Below are positions 17,406 through 24,516 of a stretch of 64,000 nucleotides of DNA, in pieces. The stretch comes from Lachnospiraceae bacterium (GTDB lineage: Bacteria > Bacillota > Clostridia > Lachnospirales > Lachnospiraceae). The position numbers and the translations under genes were made by a program. The notes under the pieces were generated by a model. The model saw nothing but the letters and a program-made list of their open reading frames with translations. It ran no database searches and was not told where the DNA came from. Each line of letters begins with the position of its first letter. The stretch's first letter is position 1. The stretch spans positions 62,001 to 126,000 of the forward strand of contig JAQVCT010000006.1 in NCBI GenBank assembly GCA_028689655.1, given 5' to 3'.

Positions 17406-17485
17406 GGAAAAGTGTTATAAAAAGGCGCTTTTTACCCGCACCATATCACTAAAATAATGAACAGATCATAAAATGGAGGACAAAC

Positions 17486-18325
17486 ATGAACAATTTAGAA
17501 CTTGCTAAGATAGCAAATGAAGTTCGTAAAGGTATTGTTACTGCAGTTCATAGTGCAAAGGCTGGACATCCAGGCGGATCATTATCTTCAGCAGATATCT
17601 TTACCTATCTTTATTTTGAAGAAATGAATATTGATCCCAAAAATCCTAAGATGGAAGGCAGAGACCGTTTTGTATTATCAAAAGGTCACGTAGCTCCTGG
17701 TCTTTACTCTGTACTGGCACAGAAGGGATTCTTCCCAGTGGAAGATCTGAAAACGCTGCGTCACATGGGTTCCTATTTACAGGGACATCCGGATATGAAA
17801 CATATTCCTGGCGTTGACATGTCATCAGGTTCTCTTGGACAGGGATTGTCAGCAGCGGTTGGTATGGCGTTATCTGCTAAAATGGATGGAAAAGACTACA
17901 GAACCTATACACTTTGCGGCGATGGTGAGATTCAGGAAGGTCAGATCTGGGAAGCAGCAATGTTCGCAGGTCATAGAAAATTAGATAACCTTGTAGTAAT
18001 CGTTGATAATAACGGATTGCAGATCGACGGTAAGATCGATGACGTATGCAGCCCATACCCAATTGATAAGAAGTTTGAGGCATTTAATTTCCATGTAATC
18101 AATGCGGATGCTCATAACTTTGATGAGTTAAGAGCAGCATTTAAGGAAGCCAGAGAGACAAAGGGAATGCCTACAGCAATCATCGCTCACAGCATAAAAG
18201 GCAAGGGTGTATCCTTCATGGAGAATCAGGCATCCTGGCACGGCACCGCTCCTAACGATGAGCAGTACGCAGTGGCAATGGAAGATTTGGCAAAGATTGA
18301 TAAAGAATTAGGAGGTGCAAACTAA
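17486..18325 (+). CDS. Transketolase, N-terminal (TPP-binding) subunit
   Basis: This 279-residue subunit is the thiamine diphosphate-binding half of a split transketolase. It shows the substrate His region HSAKAGHPGGSLSSADI (about 23-39), DRFVLSKGHVAPGLY, GSLGQGLSAAVGMA and the TPP motif GDGEIQEGQIWEA with NNGLQIDG (about 143-180). It moves two-carbon ketol units between sugar phosphates. It overlaps the next gene by one base (TAATG), so the two subunits are translationally coupled. A split transketolase also serves in the known apulose 4-phosphate pathway (AptAB), so a specialised role is possible but unproven. Confidence 0.94.
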   Translation: MNNLELAKIANEVRKGIVTAVHSAKAGHPGGSLSSADIFTYLYFEEMNIDPKNPKMEGRDRFVLSKGHVAPGLYSVLAQKGFFPVEDLKTLRHMGSYLQGHPDMKHIPGVDMSSGSLGQGLSAAVGMALSAKMDGKDYRTYTLCGDGEIQEGQIWEAAMFAGHRKLDNLVVIVDNNGLQIDGKIDDVCSPYPIDKKFEAFNFHVINADAHNFDELRAAFKEARETKGMPTAIIAHSIKGKGVSFMENQASWHGTAPNDEQYAVAMEDLAKIDKELGGAN

Positions 18326-19266
18326 TGGCAGATGTTAAAAAGATCGCAACGAGAGAAAGTTATGGTAATGCACTTGCTGAATATGGCGCACAGTATCCTA
18401 ATCTTGTAGTATTAGACGCTGACCTGGCAAATGCTACAAAGACAGGTATTTTCAAAAAAGCATTCCCGGACAGACATATTGACTGTGGTATTGCGGAATG
18501 TAATATGGTAGGTATCGCAGCAGGACTTTCCACAACAGGAAAGATTCCGTTTGTAAGTTCCTTTGCAATGTTCGCAGCAGGACGTGCCTTCGAGCAGGTT
18601 CGTAACTCTGTAGGTTACCCGCATCTGAATGTGAAGATCGGTGCTACACATGCCGGTATCACAGTAGGTGAAGACGGTGCATCCCACCAGTGTAATGAAG
18701 ATATTGCACTAATGAGAACCATTCCTGGAATGGTAGTTATGGTTCCAAGTGATGATGTGGAAGCAAAAGCAGCAGTGAAGGCAGCAATTGAGCACGTAGG
18801 GCCTGTATATATCCGTTTCGGCAGAGCAGCTGTTCCGGTAATCAATGACGCACCGGACTATAAATTCGAAATCGGAAAAGGTGTTGTAAAAAGAGAAGGT
18901 ACGGATGTGACACTGGTAGCCAATGGAATCTGTGTATATCAGGCTATGGACGCAGCAGAAATGCTGGCAAAAGACGGAATCAGTGCAAAAGTTGTGAACA
19001 TTCATACAGTAAAGCCTCTGGATGAAGACCTGATCGTAGCATCTGCAAAAGAGACAGGCAAAGTGGTTACCATCGAAGAGCATTCCGTTATCGGCGGACT
19101 TGGAAGTGCGGTATGCGACTGCTTATCTGCAAAATGCCCTACTCCGGTATGCAGGATCGGTATGCAGGATGTATTTGGTGAGTCTGGCCCGGCTATGGAA
19201 CTGGTTCATAAATATGGTCTTGATGCAGAAGGTATCTACAAACAGGTAAAAGCATTTTTAGCATAA
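18325..19266 (+). CDS. Transketolase, C-terminal (pyrimidine-binding) subunit
   Basis: This 313-residue partner of the gene at 17486 has the pyrimidine-binding domain with VVLDADLANATKTGIF and the catalytic GIAECNMVGIAAGLS (about 53-67), then FVSSFAMFAAGRAFEQVRN and a C-terminal Rossmann-like domain (about 190-310; TVKPLDEDLI, EEHSVIGGLGSA). It completes the transketolase, accepting D-erythrose 4-phosphate, glyceraldehyde 3-phosphate and pentose phosphates. GGAGG lies 8 bp before the overlapped ATG. Confidence 0.94.
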   Translation: MADVKKIATRESYGNALAEYGAQYPNLVVLDADLANATKTGIFKKAFPDRHIDCGIAECNMVGIAAGLSTTGKIPFVSSFAMFAAGRAFEQVRNSVGYPHLNVKIGATHAGITVGEDGASHQCNEDIALMRTIPGMVVMVPSDDVEAKAAVKAAIEHVGPVYIRFGRAAVPVINDAPDYKFEIGKGVVKREGTDVTLVANGICVYQAMDAAEMLAKDGISAKVVNIHTVKPLDEDLIVASAKETGKVVTIEEHSVIGGLGSAVCDCLSAKCPTPVCRIGMQDVFGESGPAMELVHKYGLDAEGIYKQVKAFLA

Positions 19267-19290
19267 GATAAATAATACAGGGAGGATACG

Positions 19291-19938
19291 ATGAATATAC
19301 TTTCGCCATCCATATTAGCGGCAGATTGTACGATTTTAGGAGAACAGATAAAGGCAGTTGAGGAATCGGGTGCCAGATATTTACACATTGATGTGATGGA
19401 TGGCTCTTTTGTTCCGGCGTTATCCTTCGGGATGAGCCTGATATCCTCCATTCGCAAATGCTCGGATATTGTATTTGATGTGCATTTGATGGTGCAGGAG
19501 CCCATACGTTATATTGACGATTTTGTGGAATGCGGGGCTGATATTATAACAGTTCATCAGGAAGCATGTGAAGATGTGACGGCTACTTTGCAAAAGATTA
19601 AGGCGGCTGGAGTGAAAGCAGGTCTATCCATAAAACCGCAAACAGATGTGGACGTGATAGAGCCTTATTTGGATCTGGTCGATATGGTCCTGATCATGAC
19701 GGTGAATCCGGGATTTGGAGGGCAGAAATATATAGAGGCCTCCACAGAACGAATCATAGAGGCACATAAGCTTCTCGCAGGAAGACAGATTCATATCGAG
19801 GTGGATGGCGGCATCACGAAAGAGAATGTTCGGACAGTATTGGACGCGGGAGCCAATGTTATCGTAGCCGGATCTTCTGTATTTAAAGGTAATATTCAGG
19901 AAAATGTAAAAGAATTTATGGAAATACTCAACGCATAA
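19291..19938 (+). CDS. rpe: Ribulose-phosphate 3-epimerase
   Basis: This 215-residue TIM-barrel enzyme interconverts D-ribulose 5-phosphate and D-xylulose 5-phosphate. It shows SPSILAAD (5-12), HIDVMDGSFVP (33-43), DVHLMV (64-69), MTVNPGFGGQKYIE (about 134-147) and EVDGGI (about 170-175), which carry the metal and catalytic residues. The usual LNPAT after strand 5 is replaced by IKPQT, so a paralog with altered substrate is conceivable. It follows the split transketolase with a good ribosome site (GGGAGG) and is closed by a very strong terminator. Confidence 0.92.
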   Translation: MNILSPSILAADCTILGEQIKAVEESGARYLHIDVMDGSFVPALSFGMSLISSIRKCSDIVFDVHLMVQEPIRYIDDFVECGADIITVHQEACEDVTATLQKIKAAGVKAGLSIKPQTDVDVIEPYLDLVDMVLIMTVNPGFGGQKYIEASTERIIEAHKLLAGRQIHIEVDGGITKENVRTVLDAGANVIVAGSSVFKGNIQENVKEFMEILNA

Positions 19939-19939
19939 A

Positions 19940-20000
19940 TGACAAAAAAGAAGAAATCCAGAGAAAATGAAAATTTTCTGGATTTCTTCTTTTTTTGTCA
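19940..20000 (+). terminator. Strong terminator after rpe
   Basis: A 61-nt near-perfect hairpin (AAGAAGAAATCCAGA paired with TCTGGATTTCTTCTTTTTT; outer TGACA/TGTCA) starts right after the rpe stop. Confidence 0.92.
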
Positions 20001-20293
20001 AGGAGTTTGTTTAAATATTTTTCTCTTTTATTATCCATCCATGATACCTCGAACAATTTTTGCGGGTACCCGCACTTTTAGTTTCCGACCTATTATAAGA
20101 TCAGATTCTGTAGGCTTTTTGACAAGACTGGGGGTCATTTTTCTGTAGTGTGACCAGGAATATGTGGATTCCACAAATTTTTATCCGTATTTATTGTATT
20201 TTATTTAATTTTGTTGTATTCTTAAGAAAAAGTATTATAAATCAACAAGAAGTAGTATAAAATAAAAATAAAACAACTTAAAGGAGGACAAAA
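20001..20293. promoter_or_regulatory. Upstream region of the RpiB-like gene with two palindromes and a promoter
   Basis: The gap holds a 14-bp palindrome TGCGGGTACCCGCA (20061-20074), a second TGTGGA-T-TCCACA (20163-20175), and a candidate promoter TTGTAT (20214-20219), 16 bp, TATAAA (20236-20241). AAAGGAGG precedes the gene. The palindromes have operator size and lie upstream of the -35, suggesting an activator or looping repressor. No convincing gene is seen here. Confidence 0.5.
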
Positions 20294-20737
20294 ATGAAAC
20301 TAGCGGTAGGATGTGATCCCAATGCACAGGCATATAAGGAAGAAATGATTGAATTCATGAAAGGACTCGGACATGAAGTTACAGACTTTGGATCAGAAGA
20401 TCCGATCTATGCAAATACAGCTGTGAAAGTGGCAGAGGCAGTTGCAGCAAAAGAATATGACAGAGGCATTTTATTCTGCGGCACGGGAATTGGTGTTATG
20501 CTGGCAGCAAATAAAGTAAAGGGAGCCTATGCGGCAAATGTGCTTAACGTATATTCAGCAAAACGTGCCTGTCTCTCTAACAACTGTAATATCATTACCT
20601 TGGGAAGTCAGGTCACAGGTAATATGCTGGCAAAGGAACTCATAGAGGCATATCTTTCCTGTGAATTTGTTCACAATGAACGTTCCGGATCAAAGGTGGA
20701 TGCAATTGTAAATTATGAGTCCGGTGTGTGCAGGTAG
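20294..20737 (+). CDS. RpiB/LacAB-family isomerase, likely D-erythrulose 4-phosphate isomerase-like (DerI/EryI type)
   Basis: This 147-residue RpiB-fold protein keeps the catalytic Cys in GILFCGTGIG (Cys62) and the AANKVKG loop, but the usual N-terminal DHAG motif is changed to DPNA (residues 8-11) and the helix after SAKRACLSNNCN lacks the usual His/Asn pattern. RpiB-fold enzymes isomerise phosphorylated aldoses and ketoses; a subgroup converts D-erythrulose 4-phosphate to D-erythrose 4-phosphate in erythritol, threitol and apiose catabolism. Direct pairing with a non-housekeeping TIM homolog (ATG 9 bp after this stop) strongly resembles the EryH/EryI pair. Ribose-5-phosphate isomerase remains the conservative alternative. 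Confidence 0.8.
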   Translation: MKLAVGCDPNAQAYKEEMIEFMKGLGHEVTDFGSEDPIYANTAVKVAEAVAAKEYDRGILFCGTGIGVMLAANKVKGAYAANVLNVYSAKRACLSNNCNIITLGSQVTGNMLAKELIEAYLSCEFVHNERSGSKVDAIVNYESGVCR

Positions 20738-20746
20738 GAGGATGAA

Positions 20747-21544
20747 ATGGGAAAAAAGTTATATTTTGGTACCAACCTGAAGATGTATAAGACCATAAAG
20801 GATACCCTGGAATATTTGCAAAAGCTGGTGAAGAATACAAAAGACATCAGCCGTGATGAGATAGAATTATTTGTAATACCATCCTATACCTCACTCGGCA
20901 ATGCGGTGAATTGTGTTGACCGAAGCTTTGTGAAGCTGGGTGCACAGAATATGTGTTGGGAAGAACAGGGACAGTTTACTGGAGAGATATCGCCATTGAT
21001 GCTCCAGGAGTTAGGAATTGATCTGGTGATGATCGGACATTCCGAGAGAAGACATGTATTTGGAGAAACTGACAGAGAAGAGAACTTGAAAGTAAAGGCT
21101 TCTCTGGCACATGGCTTCACCACATTACTTTGCATTGGAGAGACGCAGGAGGAAAAAGAGTTCGGCATCAGTGATGAAGTGTTACGCACCCAGTTAAAAA
21201 TAGGTTTTCATGATGTGCCACCTGAAAATATTGATAAAATATGGGTCGCATATGAGCCGGTATGGTCTATCGGCGTGAATGGGACACCTGCATCAGCAGA
21301 TTATGCGGAGGAGAAACATAAAATCATAAAAGCTACTCTTCGAGAAATATTTGGAGAAAAAGCAGATATGATACCAGCATTATACGGTGGCAGTGTGAAT
21401 CAGGAAAATGCAGAGGAACTTATTGTACAGCCTTCTATTGATGGATTATTTACCGGACGTGCTGCATGGCAGGCAGATGCTTTTGATAAACTGATACGCC
21501 AGGCAATGATGGCAGTAAAAGAGCAAAGTAAACAAGGATCATAA
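20747..21544 (+). CDS. TIM-family isomerase, likely L-erythrulose 1-phosphate isomerase-like (LerI/EryH type)
   Basis: This 265-residue triosephosphate isomerase homolog has the catalytic set Asn10/Lys12 (TNLKMYKT), His98 (IGHSERR) and Glu170 (AYEPVW). It differs from housekeeping TIM: Trp is missing in the NLKM motif, flexible loop 6 reads PVWSIGVNGTPAS instead of PVWAIGTGKTAT, and GAQNMCWEEQGQFTGEISP is the paralog version of the AQN region. Such variants act on L-erythrulose 1-phosphate, giving D-erythrulose 4-phosphate. AGGAGG overlaps the stop of the RpiB-like gene, so the two are coupled. A true tpiA role cannot be fully excluded, but tpiA usually sits with gap-pgk, not here. Confidence 0.85.
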   Translation: MGKKLYFGTNLKMYKTIKDTLEYLQKLVKNTKDISRDEIELFVIPSYTSLGNAVNCVDRSFVKLGAQNMCWEEQGQFTGEISPLMLQELGIDLVMIGHSERRHVFGETDREENLKVKASLAHGFTTLLCIGETQEEKEFGISDEVLRTQLKIGFHDVPPENIDKIWVAYEPVWSIGVNGTPASADYAEEKHKIIKATLREIFGEKADMIPALYGGSVNQENAEELIVQPSIDGLFTGRAAWQADAFDKLIRQAMMAVKEQSKQGS

Positions 21545-21563
21545 AAACATAGAATCTTATCAT

Positions 21564-21605
21564 AAAAATAGCATTTAAGATTTATAAGTCTTAAATGCTA
21601 TTTTT
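21564..21605. terminator. Bidirectional terminator between the TIM-like gene and the RLP operon
   Basis: AAAAATAGCATTTAAGA and TCTTAAATGCTATTTTT form a perfect 17-bp stem with A- and T-tracts on both sides, serving the two convergent units. Confidence 0.92.
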
Positions 21606-21640
21606 ATGTCAATGAATCATTAATTATGTACATTGTGAAA

Positions 21641-22012
21641 CTATACAAGTTTTCCGTTTTCTGTAAATTTTAAAATGCATAAATACATAATCGCGAAAAT
21701 CACATCGTAGAATGCAGTTAAATATTGGTGAAGAGGTAAACAGATAAGACTATGCAACGACATAAGAATGACACCGATATATCCGCACATACACAAGGCA
21801 TCTGCCCGAGTTACTTTATCTTTGAAAATATAAGTTGCTACTGCAGGTGTTGAAAAGAAGCTGAGCACTGCACCAAGTAAATAGCCGATGACGGTTGGCG
21901 TACTCACGTGTGAGATCAGATTATGAACCACAGATGCAATAGCCAGGTCCAGCCAGATAAATATAAGAGATATGGCAAATGTAATTGCCCCGGTAAAAAG
22001 TTTTTTGACCAT
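21641..22012 (-). CDS. Small four-helix membrane protein (GtrA-like?)
   Basis: This 123-residue protein has four hydrophobic helices (about 5-30, 38-60, 70-92, 98-116). The segment GYLLGAVLSFF resembles the GtrA family, but the following Asn/Arg motif of GtrA is absent (STPAVATYIF), so the assignment is weak. It lies 51 bp downstream of the RLP gene on the same strand and has its own ribosome site (AGGTGA), so it is probably co-transcribed. A role in transport or export for the RLP pathway is possible but only inferred from position. Confidence 0.65.
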   Translation of the reverse strand: MVKKLFTGAITFAISLIFIWLDLAIASVVHNLISHVSTPTVIGYLLGAVLSFFSTPAVATYIFKDKVTRADALCMCGYIGVILMSLHSLICLPLHQYLTAFYDVIFAIMYLCILKFTENGKLV

Positions 22013-22063
22013 TTAAATCACCTGCCTTTTATAAGAATAGTCGTATTATATAACAGAAAAAAA

Positions 22064-23332
22064 TTATTTGCAAAATTGCTTCAGCGCTGTAGCTAATTCC
22101 CTGTGGGATGCAGCATATTCCTGTACATCAATTCCACTCATGCTGGCGTCAATTGCCTGTCTCATGGCGGCTGCTCCCGCGGCTGCACCATCTCTATGTC
22201 CCTGGACAGCTCCGCCGGCGGCAAGTACAATATCATTTCCTAATTCTTTCGTGAATCTGGAGACCATGCCCGGATGAACACCACCGCCGCAGATCGGCAT
22301 AGCAGGGTTAACTTTATACAAAGGAAGGGTGAGCATCTGTACCGTCTTGAGATACTCTGTCTGTGTCAATGGATACCCACCATAGGGGGTGTTGATCATC
22401 ACCAGATCGGCACCACAGATGCGGGATAACTTTCCGATTAACAGATGCGAGCTGAGACCATTTACGATTCCTTCACAGTACATTCCGGCGGCAGCATAAT
22501 GCCCCATCACAGGAATAGGTACATTTTTGGAGATATATTCCATGGTATCCAACCCCACGGTGGCGAAATTCAGCATGATAGCCTTTGCACCGGCCTCCAC
22601 TGCTTCATCCACGGTGTGCAGGATCTTTTCGGAGGAGTCCGTTACGTTACAGATATAGATGGTCTCCTTTCCTGTTTTCTCATAAGCGGCGCGAGAAGCA
22701 GCATTGTAGGCTTTCACACGTTCCCGAACCGGACAGAAGGAAGGATTTGCCAGCAGTTCATCATCCTTGATGAAGTCCGGTCCGCCCAGAGCGGTTTCAT
22801 AGAATATTTTTGCACCCACTTCAGGAGTGATACCGGTACAGGGCTTGATCATATTTAAAAATAAAGGACGATCTTTTTCTCCCACCAGTTTTCGAAGGCC
22901 TTCTATTCCGTATTTAGGTCCCTGAAAATGAGAAATGAATTCCACAGGAAATTGAATATCCACTAATTTTACCTGGGAACTTGTGGAAGCGTCATTTCCC
23001 AATAATGTAGTGAGCATCATCGGGATCGCATAGTCAAAGTTTGCAATGGGGTAAGCGATCTGCAAAAAATAGGAGATGAATGCACTGTCATACTGGCTGG
23101 AAAGCTCCACAGGAGGCGCCTCATAGACAGAGATTACCTTTCCCATATGTGCTTTTCTCATTTCTTCTGTGATTCCAGGTACAGGAACCCATGTTCCTAA
23201 CGTCTGACCAACAGCCATGGCACGTGCTTTATCCATGACATTGGTTGAAACAGGCAGCTTTATATAGTAGCTTCCAATGATATAAGGCTCATTTTTGATC
23301 GTTTCAGGTAATTCATATAAAATTGTATCCAT
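22064..23332 (-). CDS. RuBisCO-like protein (form IV), probable phospho-sugar-acid decarboxylase (OiaX-like)
   Basis: This 422-residue protein of the RuBisCO large-subunit family has an N-terminal domain to about 130 and a barrel after it. The metal-site segment is intact: FIKDDE (187-192), with Lys189 as the carbamylated Lys and Asp191/Glu192 as Mg ligands; Lys163 (MIKP) matches the Lys175 base. RuBisCO-defining residues are lost: Lys177 is Cys165, the HIHSGT strand is VMINTPYG and loop-6 Lys334 has no equivalent. So it should not fix CO2. It differs from MtnW, which lacks the KP motif. Known RLPs of this kind decarboxylate or hydrolyse 3-oxo-isoapionate 4-phosphate; the neighbouring LerI/DerI-like isomerases fit the decarboxylase, whose product is L-erythrulose 1-phosphate. 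Function is inferred. Confidence 0.85.
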   Translation of the reverse strand: MDTILYELPETIKNEPYIIGSYYIKLPVSTNVMDKARAMAVGQTLGTWVPVPGITEEMRKAHMGKVISVYEAPPVELSSQYDSAFISYFLQIAYPIANFDYAIPMMLTTLLGNDASTSSQVKLVDIQFPVEFISHFQGPKYGIEGLRKLVGEKDRPLFLNMIKPCTGITPEVGAKIFYETALGGPDFIKDDELLANPSFCPVRERVKAYNAASRAAYEKTGKETIYICNVTDSSEKILHTVDEAVEAGAKAIMLNFATVGLDTMEYISKNVPIPVMGHYAAAGMYCEGIVNGLSSHLLIGKLSRICGADLVMINTPYGGYPLTQTEYLKTVQMLTLPLYKVNPAMPICGGGVHPGMVSRFTKELGNDIVLAAGGAVQGHRDGAAAGAAAMRQAIDASMSGIDVQEYAASHRELATALKQFCK

Positions 23333-23426
23333 ATTTTCCTCCCTGTTCTATCTTCATATTTTGTGTTTCATATAAAGAAACTGTTACACTGTAGAAAACT
23401 GCGCATAGCGACCTTATCTGCTCTAT

Positions 23427-23454
23427 ATTTTAGCATAATTATGTAAAAAGGCAA
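23427..23454 (-). promoter_or_regulatory. Promoter of the RLP operon
   Basis: On the minus strand TTGCCT (23454-23449), 16 bp, TAAAAT (23432-23427) lies 94 bp upstream of the RLP start, which has GGGAGG. It is divergent from the PTS promoter 75 bp away. Confidence 0.55.
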
Positions 23455-23527
23455 TGGTAAAAACCAAAAAAGCAGACATAAAACAAAATCTTTTAAATAA
23501 AAAAAGATAAATTTAGCACAAATAATA

Positions 23528-23564
23528 TTGCATTATCCAAAATATGGTGGTACAATGTGCACAT
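23528..23564 (+). promoter_or_regulatory. Promoter of the PTS operon with palindromic operator
   Basis: TTGCAT (23528-23533), 17 bp, TACAAT (23551-23556). A 10-bp palindrome ATGTGCACAT (23555-23564) begins inside the -10, a classical repressor position. The divergent RLP promoter lies 75 bp to the left, so one regulator could control both. Confidence 0.65.
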
Positions 23565-23630
23565 ATTAGAAAAGAAAACAACAAAAACCAAAAAAAGTAA
23601 GGACATACAGTTACAAGGGAGAATGAAAAG

Positions 23631-24086
23631 ATGCAGATTTTAAAAAAAGAGTTAATTGTAATGGATGTAGAGGCGGGCAGCAGTGAGGAAGCACTTCGCG
23701 TTATGGCAAATCATTTTGTGGATGCCGGTGTGGGAAAGTCAAGTTATCCTGATGCAATTGTGGAAAGAGAGAAAAATTATCCGACAGCTCTTCCGGCGAC
23801 AGCCTTTGACATTGCAGTTCCACATACCTTTGCAGAGCATGTAAATGAGGCAGCGATGGGTGTATGCGTTTTGAGACATCCGGTAGAGTTCAAACAGATG
23901 GGTTCACCTGATATCACGCTTCACCCGCAACTTTTGTTTATGCTTGCGATTACAGATCCAAAAGATCAGATCGCTATTCTGAGAAAGATCATGAAGTTGA
24001 TCCAGAATGAGGAAGCATTGAATAAGATCAAAGATGCAAAGAGTTCAGATGAGATTTATGATCTGGTATCAGAATTGTTAGCTTAA
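23631..24086 (+). CDS. PTS IIA component, galactitol/fructose type
   Basis: This 151-residue cytoplasmic phosphocarrier accepts phosphate from HPr on the His of IAVPHT (about residue 64) and passes it to IIB. The EIIA fold of the PtsN/GatA class is seen in REKNYPTALPA and QLLFMLAITDPKDQIAILRKIMKLI. It is the first gene of a unit with IIB, IIC, then EI and HPr. The substrate cannot be read from IIA. Confidence 0.92.
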   Translation: MQILKKELIVMDVEAGSSEEALRVMANHFVDAGVGKSSYPDAIVEREKNYPTALPATAFDIAVPHTFAEHVNEAAMGVCVLRHPVEFKQMGSPDITLHPQLLFMLAITDPKDQIAILRKIMKLIQNEEALNKIKDAKSSDEIYDLVSELLA

Positions 24087-24152
24087 ACAGGTTATTGCTT
24101 CCATACAATGATGGAAGTCAGTACATATATTTTCAGAAAGGAGAGCGATAGT

Positions 24153-24458
24153 ATGGCAAAGAAAGCAAAAATCTTAACAGTATGCGGATCAGGAATCGTT
24201 ACATCTTCTATGATCGCGAACAAAATCTCAGAGATGCTTGAAGAGGAAGGTTATGACGTAACAGCTATGGAGTCAAATCCAAGTGAATTGGAAACATATT
24301 TACTTAGAGACAAATATGACCTTATAGCATACGCAAGCCCAATTGACGAGAGCTGCCTTAATGGAACACCAGCACTTCCGGCAATTGGTTTATTGACTGG
24401 CAGAGGCGAGGACGAATTTAAGGAAAAAGCACTTGAAATTTTAGCAAATCGTCAGTAA
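24153..24458 (+). CDS. PTS IIB component, galactitol type
   Basis: This 101-residue GatB-like subunit carries the phosphocysteine in LTVCGSGIVTSSMIANKI (Cys about 10). It phosphorylates the incoming sugar bound by IIC. I place the start at 24153, with GAAAGGAG 9-16 bp upstream, rather than the ATG at 24108, which lacks a ribosome site and adds 15 unrelated residues. Confidence 0.92.
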   Translation: MAKKAKILTVCGSGIVTSSMIANKISEMLEEEGYDVTAMESNPSELETYLLRDKYDLIAYASPIDESCLNGTPALPAIGLLTGRGEDEFKEKALEILANRQ

Positions 24459-24516
24459 TGCAACTAGTGGCTTCTTTCAAAGGGGAAATAGTTGAAACAT
24501 AAAAGGAGGGAAAGAA

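Noticed and set aside
20041..20145. Small minus-strand ORF of 35 codons (begins MTPSLVKKPTES)
   Set aside because: It is short, lacks a convincing ribosome site and overlaps a palindrome; not enough to call a gene, though a gene remnant is possible.
22445..22858. Plus-strand open frame antisense to the RLP gene
   Set aside because: It has no ribosome site and no recognisable domain; shadow of the RLP coding sequence.
22064..23332. RuBisCO for CO2 fixation
   Set aside because: Equivalents of Lys177, the HIHSGT strand and loop-6 Lys334 are missing, and no phosphoribulokinase or small subunit is present.
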